From Jiangella alba (GTDB lineage Bacteria; Actinomycetota; Actinomycetes; Jiangellales; Jiangellaceae), in the NCBI RefSeq assembly GCF_900106035.1, contig NZ_FNUC01000004.1, positions 2,108,001-2,172,000 of the forward strand: a stretch of 64,000 bases of DNA. The letters are read 5' to 3'. The first letter of the stretch is position 1. Each line of letters opens with the position of its first letter. Below the pieces are notes generated by a model. It did not search any database and was not told the origin of the DNA. It worked only from the letters and a program-made list of their open reading frames with translations. A program made the translations under genes and the position numbers. Of this stretch, positions 1 through 8,097 are shown in pieces.

Positions 1-70
1 ATGATCATGGGGATGTGGGCGAGGTTGTCCACAGATCACGTTTCGTCCCTGGCGTACGGCGCGGCCCTGG

Positions 71-1075
71 ATGAGGCTCGGCGACGTGGAACTGCCCTCC
101 GAAGTGACCGCCGTCGCGGCGCAGCAGCACGGCGTGCTGGGCCTCGATCAGGCGGTCGCGGCCGGGCTGACACAGCGGCGCATCGGATGGCTGGTGCGCT
201 CGGGGCGTTGGCAGCGGGTCCATGCCCGGGTCTACGCCACGACCACTGGCCCGCTCTCGTTCCATGCCCTCGTCTGGGCGGCGATCCTGCGTGCGGGCCG
301 GGGCGCGGTGGCCAGCCACCAGACGGCCGCGTACCTGGACGGCCTCTGCGACGACCCTGGGCCTCTGGTGCACCTCACGGTGCCGGCCGACCGGCACCTA
401 CGCAGCCGCATCGACGGTGTCCGCGTCCACTACGCACACCGACTGGCCCGAACCCGCCACCCGTCGCGCGTGCCACCGCGCACCCGCACCGAGGAGACGG
501 TCCTCGACCTGATCGACGCCACCCGTCGCCCGCAAGACGTCGACACCTGGGTGACGTCGGCCTGCCAACGCCGCCGGACCACACCGGAGCGGCTCGCCGA
601 CGCTCTTGCGTTGCGCAAGAAGATCCGCTGGCGGCCGATGCTCGAGAGCATGCTGAGCGACGTCGCGGAGGGAGCGCAATCGCCGCTGGAACTCAGGCAT
701 CTCCGCGCCGTCGAACGTGCCCATGCCCTGCCTCGCGGCCATCGGCAACGGCGTGTGGCCGGTCGTCGCGTCGTCTGGGTAGACGTCGACTACGACCAGT
801 ACCTGCTTCGGGTCGAGCTCGACGGCCGGGTCGGGCATGTCGGCGAAGGACGGTTCCGAGACCGCCGTCGCGACAATCGCGCCACCGCCCACGGCCGGGC
901 CACGCTGCGGTACGGCCACGCCGACGTCTTCGGCGATCCGTGTGGCGTTGCCGCCGAACAGGGCCGGGTGCTCCAGGACCGCGGCTGGACCGGAGTGCCG
1001 CGTCCCTGCGGGATCGACTGCCCCACGCTCGTGATCATCAACCGTTGGCGACGTCGTGGTGTCGCCAGCGGTTGA
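71..1075 (+). CDS. AbiEi-type winged-helix protein with DUF559/Vsr-like C-terminal domain
   Basis: 334 aa. Residues about 10-60 (QQHGVLGLDQAVAAGLTQRR, then GRWQRVHARVY) match the N-terminal helix-turn-helix of type IV AbiEi antitoxin-like proteins. The C-terminal third (about 225-315, core DVDYDQYLLRVELDGR) resembles the DUF559/Vsr endonuclease-like fold found in many actinobacterial orphan copies. No AbiEii toxin gene is adjacent, so this is probably the orphan family and not a working toxin-antitoxin pair. The last ~14 codons and the stop lie inside a near-perfect palindrome at 1032-1081, so the C-terminal tail appears to be supplied by a repeat element. ATG chosen as the first in-frame start; function is inferred from fold only. 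Confidence 0.75.
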   Translation: MRLGDVELPSEVTAVAAQQHGVLGLDQAVAAGLTQRRIGWLVRSGRWQRVHARVYATTTGPLSFHALVWAAILRAGRGAVASHQTAAYLDGLCDDPGPLVHLTVPADRHLRSRIDGVRVHYAHRLARTRHPSRVPPRTRTEETVLDLIDATRRPQDVDTWVTSACQRRRTTPERLADALALRKKIRWRPMLESMLSDVAEGAQSPLELRHLRAVERAHALPRGHRQRRVAGRRVVWVDVDYDQYLLRVELDGRVGHVGEGRFRDRRRDNRATAHGRATLRYGHADVFGDPCGVAAEQGRVLQDRGWTGVPRPCGIDCPTLVIINRWRRRGVASG

Positions 1076-1081
1076 TGATCA
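1032..1081. repeat. 21-bp-arm inverted repeat (REP-like palindrome or terminator)
   Basis: Arms 1032-1052 and 1061-1081 are complementary over 21 bp with one G/T mismatch, loop GTCGTGGT. It overlaps the 3' end of the preceding gene and ends 29 bp before metG. The decamer ATGATCATGG that closes the right arm (1075-1084) is also the first ten bases of the window, so a second copy may lie just upstream of position 1. No T-run follows, so it is not a classical intrinsic terminator. Confidence 0.8.
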
Positions 1082-1096
1082 TGGACGCGCGGGGAC

Positions 1097-1102
1097 TACC
1101 AT
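1097..1102 (+). promoter_or_regulatory. -10 element of a leaderless metG promoter
   Basis: TACCAT is followed by 7 nt and then the metG ATG, the spacing expected if transcription starts at the start codon. No convincing Shine-Dalgarno precedes the ATG. Confidence 0.45.
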
Positions 1103-1109
1103 CGGGCGC

Positions 1110-2693
1110 ATGCCCAAGGCGTTCTACGTCACCACGCCGATCTACTACGTCAACGACGCACCGCACATCGGCCACGCTTACACCACCGTCGCCACCGACT
1201 TCATCGCCCGCTGGCACCGTCAGCGCCAGGAGGACGTCTGGTTCCTCACCGGCACCGACGAGCACGGCGAGAAGGTGATGCGGACGGCCGAGGCCAACGG
1301 CACCGACCCGCAGACGTGGGCCGACCGGCTGGTCGAGGAGGCCTGGAAACCGGTCCTGAAGACCATCGACGCGTCGAACGACGACTTCATCCGCACCACC
1401 GAGCCGCGGCACGTGGCCCGCGTGCAGGAGTTCATCCAGAAGCTGCACGACAACGGCGAGATCTTCGAGGGCACCTACGAGGGCTACTACTGCGTCGCCT
1501 GCGAGGAGTACAAGCAGCCCGGCGACCTCGTCGAGGGCACCGGCGAGTACGCCGGGCAGCTGGTCTGCTCGATCCACGGCCGCCCGGTCGAGAAGCTGTC
1601 CGAGACGAACTACTTCTTCCGCATGTCCGCCTACACCGAGCGGCTGCTGGAGTTCTACGAGCAGAACCCCGGTTTCGTGCAGCCCGAGAGCGCCCGCAAC
1701 GAGGTGCTCGGCTTCGTCCGGCAGGGCCTGCAGGACCTCTCCATCTCGCGGTCGACGTTCGACTGGGGCGTCACGGTGCCGTGGGACCCGGAGCACGTCA
1801 TCTACGTGTGGTTCGACGCGCTGCTCAACTACGCCACGGCCGTGGGCTACGGCGCCGACCCGGAGAAGTACGAGCGCACCTGGCCGGCCGACATCCACTT
1901 CGTCGGCAAGGACATCCTGCGCTTCCACGCCGTCATCTGGCCGGCCATGCTGATGGCGGCCGGCGAGCCGCTGCCGAAGAAGGTGTTCGCGCACGGCTGG
2001 CTGCTGGTCGGCGGCGAGAAGATGAGCAAGTCCAAGCTCACCGGCATCGCGCCCGCGCAGATCACCGACACCTTCGGCTCCGACGCGTTCCGCTACTACT
2101 TCCTGCGCGCCATCGCGTTCGGCAACGACGGCTCGTTCTCGTGGGAGGACATCGCCGCGCGCTACCAGGCCGAGCTGGCCAACGGGCTGGGCAACCTCGC
2201 CTCGCGGGTGGCCGCGATGGTCGGGCGGTACTTCGACGGTGCGCTGCCCACCCCCGGCCCGGCGACGGACGCCGAGGAGGCGCTGGCCGCGGTCGCCGCG
2301 AAGGCCGCGCACGACGCCGACGCCGCCGTCGACCGCGTCGCGCCGCACGAGGCGCTGGCCGCCGTCTGGACGCTGGTCGACGCCGCCAACGGCTACATCA
2401 CCGAGCAGCAGCCGTGGGCCGTCGCCAAGGACGACGCGCAGCGCGAGCGGCTGGCCACCATCCTGTACTCGTCGGCCGAGGCGCTGCGGGCACTGGCCGT
2501 GCTGCTCAACCCGGTCATGCCGAAGGCGACGGCGAAGCTGTGGGAGTCGCTGGGGGCCGAGAAGGCGCTCGGCGCGCTGGCCGCCCAGCCGGTCGCCGAC
2601 GCCGGCCGCTGGGGCCAGCTGGTCCCCGGCGCCGAGGTCACCAAGGGCGACGCGCTGTTCCCGCGGCTGGACCTCGCAGCAGCGGACCAGTGA
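1110..2693 (+). CDS. metG: Methionyl-tRNA synthetase
   Basis: 527 aa class I aminoacyl-tRNA synthetase that charges tRNA-Met in the cytoplasm. The HIGH signature is seen in APHIGHAY (about residues 17-20) and KMSKS at about 304-308 (GGEKMSKSKL). Cysteines in the connective-peptide region (CVAC, then CSIHG) form only a partial zinc knuckle. The C-terminal part is the alpha-helical anticodon-binding domain; there is no extra C-terminal dimerisation domain. The stop overlaps the tatD GTG, so metG and tatD form a translationally coupled pair, a common actinobacterial arrangement. ATG chosen because the protein then begins MPKAFYVTTPIYYVND as the family does. Confidence 0.97.
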   Translation: MPKAFYVTTPIYYVNDAPHIGHAYTTVATDFIARWHRQRQEDVWFLTGTDEHGEKVMRTAEANGTDPQTWADRLVEEAWKPVLKTIDASNDDFIRTTEPRHVARVQEFIQKLHDNGEIFEGTYEGYYCVACEEYKQPGDLVEGTGEYAGQLVCSIHGRPVEKLSETNYFFRMSAYTERLLEFYEQNPGFVQPESARNEVLGFVRQGLQDLSISRSTFDWGVTVPWDPEHVIYVWFDALLNYATAVGYGADPEKYERTWPADIHFVGKDILRFHAVIWPAMLMAAGEPLPKKVFAHGWLLVGGEKMSKSKLTGIAPAQITDTFGSDAFRYYFLRAIAFGNDGSFSWEDIAARYQAELANGLGNLASRVAAMVGRYFDGALPTPGPATDAEEALAAVAAKAAHDADAAVDRVAPHEALAAVWTLVDAANGYITEQQPWAVAKDDAQRERLATILYSSAEALRALAVLLNPVMPKATAKLWESLGAEKALGALAAQPVADAGRWGQLVPGAEVTKGDALFPRLDLAAADQ

Positions 2694-3580
2694 CCGAGCC
2701 TCGCGAGCGGCGGTCGGCGACGGACGAGGCCGGGCGCAAGCGCGACCGGTCCCGGCCGCCGCTGCCCGAGCCGCTGCCGGCGCCGGTCACGGACACGCAC
2801 TGCCACATGGACATCGCCGACGGCGACGACGGCGACGCGTTCGGGGTGGCGCAGGCGCTGGACGCCGCCGCGAAGGTGAACGTGACGCGGGTCGTGCAGG
2901 TCGGCTGCGACCTGCCCGGCGCCGCCTGGGCCGTCGAGGTCGCCGAGCGATACCCGAACGTCGTCGCCACCGTCGCGCTGCACCCGAACGAGGCGCCGAA
3001 GCTGGCCGAGGCCGGTGAGCTGGACGCCGCGCTGGCCGAGATCGACCGGCTGGCGGGGTCCAGCCCGCGGGTGCGCGGCATCGGCGAGACCGGGCTCGAC
3101 CACTTCCGCACGGGGCCCGAGGGCCGGGCCGCGCAGGAGTACTCGCTGCGGGCGCACGCCGAGATCGCCCGGCGCCGCGGGCTGGCGCTGACCATCCACG
3201 ATCGCGACGCCCACGACGACGTCCTGCGGGTCCTCGACGACGTCGAAACGCCCGATTGTGTCGTATTTCACTGTTTCTCGGGGAACGAGACCTTCGCGCG
3301 CCGCGTCGCAGAGCGAGGCTGGTACCTGTCCTTCGCCGGCCCGGTCACGTTCAAGAACGCGGCCGAGCTGCGTGCCGCTCTCGCCGTCACGCCGCCGGAG
3401 CACCTGCTCGTCGAGACCGACGCGCCGTTCCTGACGCCGCACCCGTACCGCGGCCGGCCGAACGCGTCGTACCTGGTCCCGCTGACCGTCCGGTTCATCG
3501 CCGAGGCCCTGGGGCAGGACCTCGAGGCCGTGTGTCACACCCTCCAGGCGAACACCGACCGCGCTTTCGGCCCATGGTGA
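2690..3580 (+). CDS. tatD: TatD family metal-dependent hydrolase/DNase
   Basis: 296 aa. TIM-barrel hydrolase of the TatD family, with the first metal-binding pair THCHMD at about residues 36-41, GIGETGLDHF, IHDRDAHDD, the FHCFSG strand and the final ETDAPFLTPHPYRG with its metal-binding aspartate. Family members are 3'-5' DNases acting on single-stranded or damaged DNA. The GTG start overlaps the metG stop (GTGA). The first ~30 residues are basic and proline-rich and lie outside the conserved fold, so a later start cannot be excluded. Sited between metG and rpf as in many actinobacteria. Confidence 0.93.
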   Translation: MTEPRERRSATDEAGRKRDRSRPPLPEPLPAPVTDTHCHMDIADGDDGDAFGVAQALDAAAKVNVTRVVQVGCDLPGAAWAVEVAERYPNVVATVALHPNEAPKLAEAGELDAALAEIDRLAGSSPRVRGIGETGLDHFRTGPEGRAAQEYSLRAHAEIARRRGLALTIHDRDAHDDVLRVLDDVETPDCVVFHCFSGNETFARRVAERGWYLSFAGPVTFKNAAELRAALAVTPPEHLLVETDAPFLTPHPYRGRPNASYLVPLTVRFIAEALGQDLEAVCHTLQANTDRAFGPW

Positions 3581-3660
3581 CAAGAAGTCGTTTCCGCTGG
3601 TCACACGGGGGCCGGCGGCGGTCGCCTCGCGCGGGCGCGCGGCGGTGTCTCGCGTGGACG

Positions 3661-3676
3661 TGTCACAGCGTCACAA
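3661..3676. promoter_or_regulatory. TGTCACAGCGTCACAA element upstream of rpf
   Basis: The string TGTCACAG-CGTCACAA has a close counterpart (TGTCACAGAGCGTCACGAA at 15988-16006) upstream of the M23 peptidase gene. Both genes encode cell-wall hydrolases, so a shared regulator is possible. The regulator is unknown. Confidence 0.35.
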
Positions 3677-3721
3677 CTTCGCCCTCCGGGGCGATTTGTC
3701 CGATTCAACCGGCCGGATCAG

Positions 3722-3750
3722 TTGTCCGGCCGCTCGCCATGCGTTACCGT
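3722..3750 (+). promoter_or_regulatory. Candidate promoter of rpf
   Basis: TTGTCC (3722-3727), 17-bp spacer, TACCGT (3745-3750). Transcription would begin near 3757. It lies in the 334-bp gap between tatD and the preferred rpf start; the rest of the gap holds no gene I can support. Confidence 0.4.
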
Positions 3751-3914
3751 CCCGAGATTGTTAGCCGGGGTCGGGGAAGCTTCGGGTGGCAGATGAACGG
3801 CCGGACACACGGTCCGACGAGCGGTGCGCCGAACACGCGCACGGTAGCTTGGCGGGCTGGATGACCGGGCGTGCCGCGAGGTCCCGTGCCCGGACAGTAC
3901 GACCGAGGAGCACA

Positions 3915-5060
3915 GTGCGCCTGTCCGCGAAGACGTTGGCGATCAACGCCACCGTCGTCACTGCTCTGGTAGGCGGCGGTGTCGCCTACATCACGCTCGA
4001 CAACGCCGTCGCCCTCACCATCGACGGCCAGACCGAGACCGTGCACACGTTCGGCAGCAGCGTCGAGGACGTCCTCGACGAGCGGGACATCGAACTGAGC
4101 GCCCGGGACGAGGTCATTCCCTCGCTGGACAGCGACATCGAAGACGGCACCGAGATCAGCGTCCGGTACGCCCGGCAGATCACCGTGACCATCGACGGCG
4201 AGGAACAGCAGATCTGGACCACCGCGCTGTCCGTGGACGAGGCCCTGAGCGACCTCGACATCCGAGCCGACGGCGCCGACGTGTCGGTCGCCCGGTCGCA
4301 GGAGATCGGGCGCGGCGGCCTCGACTTCGAGGTCCGCACCCCGAAGGAGATCACCGTCACCGCCGACGGTGCGACCAACCCGGTCACCACGACCGGCCTC
4401 ACGGTCGCCGAGGCCCTGACGGAGGCCGGCATCACGCTCGGCGAGCTCGACCTCGTCGAGCCCGCGGCCGACGCCGCGCTGGCCGACGCTCTCGCCGTCA
4501 CCGTCCGGCGGGTCACCGTCGAGACCGCGACCGTCACCGAGGCGGTCCCGTTCGAGGTGACCGAGCAGGAGGACGACTCCCTCGAGAAGGGCAGCGAGTC
4601 GGTCGAGACCGAGGGCAAGGCGGGCACGCTCGAGCGGGTGGTGCAGAACACCTACATCGACGGCGAGCTGTCCACCACGGACGTCCTGTCCGAGGAGGTC
4701 GTCGCGGCCCCGGTCGACCAGGTCGTGCTGATCGGCACCAAGGAGCCCCCGGCCCCGCCGGCCGAGGACGACGGTGACGGCGGCGGCGGTGGCGGCGGCG
4801 GTGAGGACGTCGACGGCGGCGTCTGGGACCGGCTGGCTCAGTGCGAGTCCGGCGGCAACTGGTCCATCAACACCGGCAACGGCTACTACGGCGGCCTGCA
4901 GTTCTCCGTCAGCACCTGGCGCGCGTTCGGTGGCTCCGGCTACCCGCACGAGAACAGCAAGGCCGAGCAGATCCGCATCGCCACGAAGGTCCGCGACAAC
5001 CGCGGCGGGTACGGCGACTGGCCGGCCTGCGCCCGGTCGCTCGGCCTTCCGCTCGGCTGA
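3915..5060 (+). CDS. Resuscitation-promoting factor, RpfB-like (DUF348-G5-Rpf)
   Basis: 381 aa from the GTG at 3915, which follows AGGAG (3907-3911); an in-frame GTG at 3786 would add 43 basic residues with weaker codon bias. One membrane anchor (LAINATVVTALVGGGVAYI) is followed by three DUF348 repeats (each with a hT-hDG strand, e.g. VALTIDGQ, ITVTIDGE, ITVTADGA), a G5 domain ending QVVLIGTK, an acidic/glycine-rich linker (GDGGGGGGGGEDVDGG) and the C-terminal Rpf domain (WDRLAQCESGGNWSINTGNG) with the catalytic glutamate in CESGG. RpfB-type proteins cleave peptidoglycan on the outer face and aid growth resumption. Next to tatD and rsmA as in Mycobacterium and Streptomyces. Likely in the same direction as rsmA but rsmA has its own promoter. 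Confidence 0.92.
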   Translation: MRLSAKTLAINATVVTALVGGGVAYITLDNAVALTIDGQTETVHTFGSSVEDVLDERDIELSARDEVIPSLDSDIEDGTEISVRYARQITVTIDGEEQQIWTTALSVDEALSDLDIRADGADVSVARSQEIGRGGLDFEVRTPKEITVTADGATNPVTTTGLTVAEALTEAGITLGELDLVEPAADAALADALAVTVRRVTVETATVTEAVPFEVTEQEDDSLEKGSESVETEGKAGTLERVVQNTYIDGELSTTDVLSEEVVAAPVDQVVLIGTKEPPAPPAEDDGDGGGGGGGGEDVDGGVWDRLAQCESGGNWSINTGNGYYGGLQFSVSTWRAFGGSGYPHENSKAEQIRIATKVRDNRGGYGDWPACARSLGLPLG

Positions 5061-5082
5061 CGCCGGTCTCACGGCCGGGCTA

Positions 5083-5088
5083 TAGGCT
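5083..5088 (+). promoter_or_regulatory. -10 element of a leaderless rsmA promoter
   Basis: TAGGCT is followed by 6 nt and the rsmA GTG. No Shine-Dalgarno is present. Confidence 0.5.
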
Positions 5089-5094
5089 CGGGCG

Positions 5095-5985
5095 GTGCAG
5101 AACGACGAGACGTCCGCCGGTCCCAGACTCCTGGGGCCGGCGGACGTTCGCCGTTTGGCGGCCGAACTGGGGCTGCGGCCGACCAAGACGCTGGGGCAGA
5201 ACTTCGTCATCGATCCCAACACCGTGCGCCGCATCGTCCGGGTCGCCGGGGTCGGCGCCGACGACGTCGTCGTCGAGGTCGGGCCGGGGCTCGGCTCGCT
5301 GACGCTGGCGCTGCTGCCCGTCGTCGGCCGCGTGGTGGCGGTCGAGGTCGACCCCGTGCTGGCGGCGCGGCTGCCGTCGACGGTGGCCGAGTACGCGCCC
5401 GGTGTGGCGGCGCGCCTCGAGGTGGTGCCGGCCGACGCGCTGCGCGTCGCCGAGCTGCCCGGGCCGGCGCCCACGGCGCTGGTGGCCAACCTGCCGTACA
5501 ACGTGTCGGTGCCGGTGCTGCTGCACCTCCTGGAGACGTTCCCGAGCCTCTCCCGGGTCCTGGTGATGGTGCAGAAGGAGGTCGCCGACCGGCTCGCCGC
5601 CGCGCCCGGGTCGCGCACGTACGGCGTCCCCTCGGTCAAGGCGGCGTGGTACGGGACGGTGTCGTCGGCCGGCTCGGTGGGCCGCACCGTGTTCTGGCCG
5701 GCGCCGAACGTCGACTCCGGACTGGTGCTCCTCGAGCGTGGTCAGGTCGCTCGCGACCCCGACGCCCGAGCCGCCGTCTTCGCCGTCGTCGACGCCGCGT
5801 TCGCCCAGCGGCGCAAGACGCTGCGGGCCGCCCTGAGCGGCTGGGCCGGCTCCGCCACGGCCGCCGAGACGGTGCTCGTGGCGGCCGGTGTGGACCCCCG
5901 CGCACGCGGCGAACAGCTCACCGTCGACGACTTCGCGCGGATCGCCGCGGCGCGCGTCACTATCACCACCTTTGGCACCTCATGA
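5095..5985 (+). CDS. rsmA: 16S rRNA dimethyladenosine transferase (RsmA/KsgA)
   Basis: 296 aa. Dimethylates two adjacent adenines near the 3' end of 16S rRNA during 30S maturation. Visible motifs: [10 protein letters not shown] (RNA methyltransferase N-terminal signature, about residues 33-42), SAM-binding EVGPGLGS (61-68), EVDP, and catalytic motif [11 protein letters not shown]. The C-terminal part has the [12 protein letters not shown] element typical of the family. GTG chosen because it sits 6 nt after a good -10. Followed at 27 bp by ispE, the classical rsmA-ispE pair. Confidence 0.97.
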   Translation: MQNDETSAGPRLLGPADVRRLAAELGLRPTKTLGQNFVIDPNTVRRIVRVAGVGADDVVVEVGPGLGSLTLALLPVVGRVVAVEVDPVLAARLPSTVAEYAPGVAARLEVVPADALRVAELPGPAPTALVANLPYNVSVPVLLHLLETFPSLSRVLVMVQKEVADRLAAAPGSRTYGVPSVKAAWYGTVSSAGSVGRTVFWPAPNVDSGLVLLERGQVARDPDARAAVFAVVDAAFAQRRKTLRAALSGWAGSATAAETVLVAAGVDPRARGEQLTVDDFARIAAARVTITTFGTS

Positions 5986-5999
5986 GTTGGTATTTCCGG

Positions 6000-6005
6000 T
6001 AGGGT
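6000..6005 (+). promoter_or_regulatory. -10 element of a leaderless ispE promoter
   Basis: TAGGGT, then 7 nt, then the ispE GTG. Confidence 0.5.
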
Positions 6006-6012
6006 CTCGCTG

Positions 6013-6900
6013 GTGCTGAAGGTGATCGCCCGCGTCCCGGCGAAGATCAATCTGACGCTGTCCGTCGGGCCGGTTCGCTCCGATGGCTTCCACGAGCTCG
6101 CGACCGTCTTCCACGCCGTCTCGCTCTACGACGAGGTCTCGGCCGTCCACGCCGACGCCGTCACCGTCCACGTCACCGGGCCCTACGCCGAGCACACCCC
6201 CGCCGACGAGTCCAACCTCGCCGTCCGCGCCGCCCGGGCCCTGGCCCGCCGGGGACGGCTGCGCAGCGGCGCGCTGCTGCGGGTGCACAAGGACATCCCG
6301 GTCGCGGCCGGGCTGGCCGGCGGCAGCGCCGACGCCGCGGGCGCGCTGCTGGCCTGTGACCGCCTCTGGGGGCTGCGGATGCCGGAGTCGCGGCTGTCCG
6401 CCGTCGCGGCCGGGCTCGGCAGCGACGTGCCGTTCTCGCTCACCGGTGGCACGGCGGTCGGGACGGGGCGCGGTGAGCGGCTGCGCCCGGTGCCGGTCGG
6501 CGCGCCACTGCACTGGGTCCTGGCGACGGCCGACGGCGGGCTGTCCACCCCCGAGGTCTACCGGCGGCTCGACGACCTTCGCTCGGACCGCAAGGTGCCG
6601 GCGCCGGCGGTGCCCGGCGAGCTGCTGGCGGCGCTTGCGTCGGGCGACGTCGACGCGCTGGCCGGGCTGCTGCACAACGACCTGCAGGAGGCGGCGCTGG
6701 CGCTGCGTCCGGCGCTGCGCGACACGCTGCGGGCCGGGCGCGAGGCGGGTGCGCTGGCCGGCATCGTGTCCGGGTCCGGCCCGACGTGCGTCTTCCTGGC
6801 CCGCGACGCCGAGTCCGCGGGTGCCCTGTCCGTCTCGCTCGCCGCGTCGGGCACCTGCGCCCGCGCCGTCGCCGTCACCGGCCCGGCCGACATCGGCTGA
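6013..6900 (+). CDS. ispE: 4-diphosphocytidyl-2-C-methyl-D-erythritol kinase
   Basis: 295 aa GHMP kinase that phosphorylates CDP-ME in the non-mevalonate isoprenoid pathway. N-terminal RVPAKINLTLSVG carries the substrate-contacting lysine; the ATP loop is PVAAGLAGGSADAAGALL (about residues 96-113); a third GHMP motif GIVSGSGPTCVFLA is near residue 255. Normal length for the family. GTG start placed by the upstream -10 and by the MLKVIARVPAKINL N-terminus. The next gene begins 5 bp after the stop. Confidence 0.96.
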   Translation: MLKVIARVPAKINLTLSVGPVRSDGFHELATVFHAVSLYDEVSAVHADAVTVHVTGPYAEHTPADESNLAVRAARALARRGRLRSGALLRVHKDIPVAAGLAGGSADAAGALLACDRLWGLRMPESRLSAVAAGLGSDVPFSLTGGTAVGTGRGERLRPVPVGAPLHWVLATADGGLSTPEVYRRLDDLRSDRKVPAPAVPGELLAALASGDVDALAGLLHNDLQEAALALRPALRDTLRAGREAGALAGIVSGSGPTCVFLARDAESAGALSVSLAASGTCARAVAVTGPADIG

Positions 6901-6905
6901 GCGTC

Positions 6906-7511
6906 GTGCCGGAGCATCCGCCGCTGGGCCGCTGGGCGCCGCTCACCCCGTCCGCCGTCGCCGCCGAGCTGGCCGGCTGGGCCGGGCCGTGGTGGATCGC
7001 CGGCGGGTACGCCCTCGAGCTGGCCCTGGGCCGGTCCTGGCGGCCGCACGACGACGTCGACGTGCTGGTACTGCGCCCGCAGGCGGGCGAGCTGCACGAC
7101 GCGCTGCCCGGCTGGCAGCTGTGGGCCGCCGACCCGCCCGGCTCACTGCGGCCGTGGCCGGCCGGCGAGGCGCTGCCGGCGCACGTCCACGACATCTGGT
7201 GCCGCCGCCCGTCGTCGCCGGCGTGGGAGCTGCAGTTCATGGTCGACGACGTGTCCGGCCCGCTCTGGACCTCACGCCGCGACGCCCGCGTCCGCGCACC
7301 GGTGGCGTCGATCGGGCGGCGCACCGGCGACGGGCTGCCCTACCTGCGGCCGGAGATCCAGCTGTTCTACAAGGCGAAGCAGCCGCGGCCCAAGGACGAG
7401 ACCGACGCCGCCGTCGTGCTGCCCGAGCTCGACCCCGCCGCCCGCGCCTGGCTGGACGACGCACTCGCGCTGACTCTGCCGGATCACGCGTGGCGGCGGG
7501 CGCCGGGGTAG
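6906..7511 (+). CDS. Nucleotidyltransferase of the ANT(2'')/LnuA-like fold
   Basis: 201 aa. The segment WWIAGGYALELALG followed by HDDVDVLVLR (about residues 31-58) is the GG...DxD metal-binding core of the nucleotidyltransferase superfamily, in the version seen in ANT(2'') and LnuA resistance enzymes and in many uncharacterised actinobacterial relatives. Later landmarks are YLRPEIQLFYKAK and a C-terminal DDALALTLPDHAWR. Resistance is not implied: such homologues are common without known substrate. GTG start 5 bp after ispE suggests co-transcription. Function beyond nucleotidyl transfer is unknown. Confidence 0.8.
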   Translation: MPEHPPLGRWAPLTPSAVAAELAGWAGPWWIAGGYALELALGRSWRPHDDVDVLVLRPQAGELHDALPGWQLWAADPPGSLRPWPAGEALPAHVHDIWCRRPSSPAWELQFMVDDVSGPLWTSRRDARVRAPVASIGRRTGDGLPYLRPEIQLFYKAKQPRPKDETDAAVVLPELDPAARAWLDDALALTLPDHAWRRAPG

Positions 7512-7538
7512 CTTCGGACGCGTGGACTGCGGGCGGCG

Positions 7539-7882
7539 GTGGGCGACGCCCGCGAGCTGGCGCATCCGGACGGTTCCATGGACGCCGTTCTGCTCCTCGG
7601 GCCGCTCTACCACCTTCCCGAGGCGGCGGAGCGGGCTCGGGCCCTGTCCGAGGCTCCTATAACCACGATCCCGGCGAACTGCACGACGAACTGGCCGCCG
7701 CCGGCCTGGAGGACGTCGTCGTCGCCGGGATCGAAGGACCCCTGGGCGCGGCGGCCCGCGAGGACACCGCGCTCAACGACGTCGCGCTGCGGACGGCTGC
7801 GCGGCCCAAGGACATGACACCTATCAGGGGGACGGGACGAGCGTGGGCACATCTCGGCGCTCGTGGCCGTGGACAGCGATGA
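7539..7882 (+). pseudogene. Remnant of a SAM-dependent methyltransferase
   Basis: Frame one (7539-7655) reads GDARELAHPDGSMDAVLLLG then PLYHLPEAAERARAL, the post-motif-I half of a class I methyltransferase. Frame two (from 7655) reads NHDPGELHDELAAAGLEDVV and IEGPLGAA, the C-terminal part of the same protein type. The N-terminal SAM loop is missing, the segment between the two parts (normally ~60-80 residues with RVLRPGG) is deleted, and the frame changes at the join. The tail is decayed as well. It is therefore a multiply deleted relic, not a coding gene. Confidence 0.8.
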
Positions 7883-7936
7883 TCGTGGGCTGCGCTGAGC
7901 CGGTTGGCCCGTTCGCCTGTCACGCTGCCGGAACGG

Positions 7937-8018
7937 TGTGAGATCACTGCATCGTGTGTGTGGCGACACTGTCTCCCTGACGACAGCAATGCTGCCCATA
8001 TCCCGCAGCGATCTCACA
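7937..8018. repeat. Long inverted repeat in a 215-bp gap
   Basis: Arms TGTGAGATCACTGC (7937-7950) and GCAGCGATCTCACA (8005-8018) pair at 13 of 14 positions around a 54-nt loop that contains TGGCGACAC (7961-7969), also found in two other palindromes of this window. The rest of 7883-8097 shows no gene. Confidence 0.55.
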
Positions 8019-8097
8019 TTCGGGCAGCAGAGGGACGGGGCCCAGGGGACGGGACCACGGTCGCTCCAAGGCCAACTTTGCGGCACGGGCGGGCGGG

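Noticed and set aside
71-1075. Complete AbiE toxin-antitoxin system
   Set aside because: No AbiEii nucleotidyltransferase gene is adjacent. The nucleotidyltransferase at 6906 is of the ANT/LnuA type and is 6 kb away among housekeeping genes.
1038-2348. 436-codon minus-strand frame opposite metG
   Set aside because: Antisense shadow of metG; amino-acid composition is typical of GC-rich non-coding frames.
3581-3914. Possible c-di-AMP (ydaO-type) riboswitch upstream of rpf
   Set aside because: Such riboswitches often precede rpf and wall-hydrolase genes in actinobacteria, but I could not find their conserved core strings here or at 15990-16159.
6906-7511. Aminoglycoside or lincosamide resistance gene
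   Set aside because: Only the general nucleotidyltransferase core is shared; location beside ispE and lack of mobile context argue against an acquired resistance determinant.
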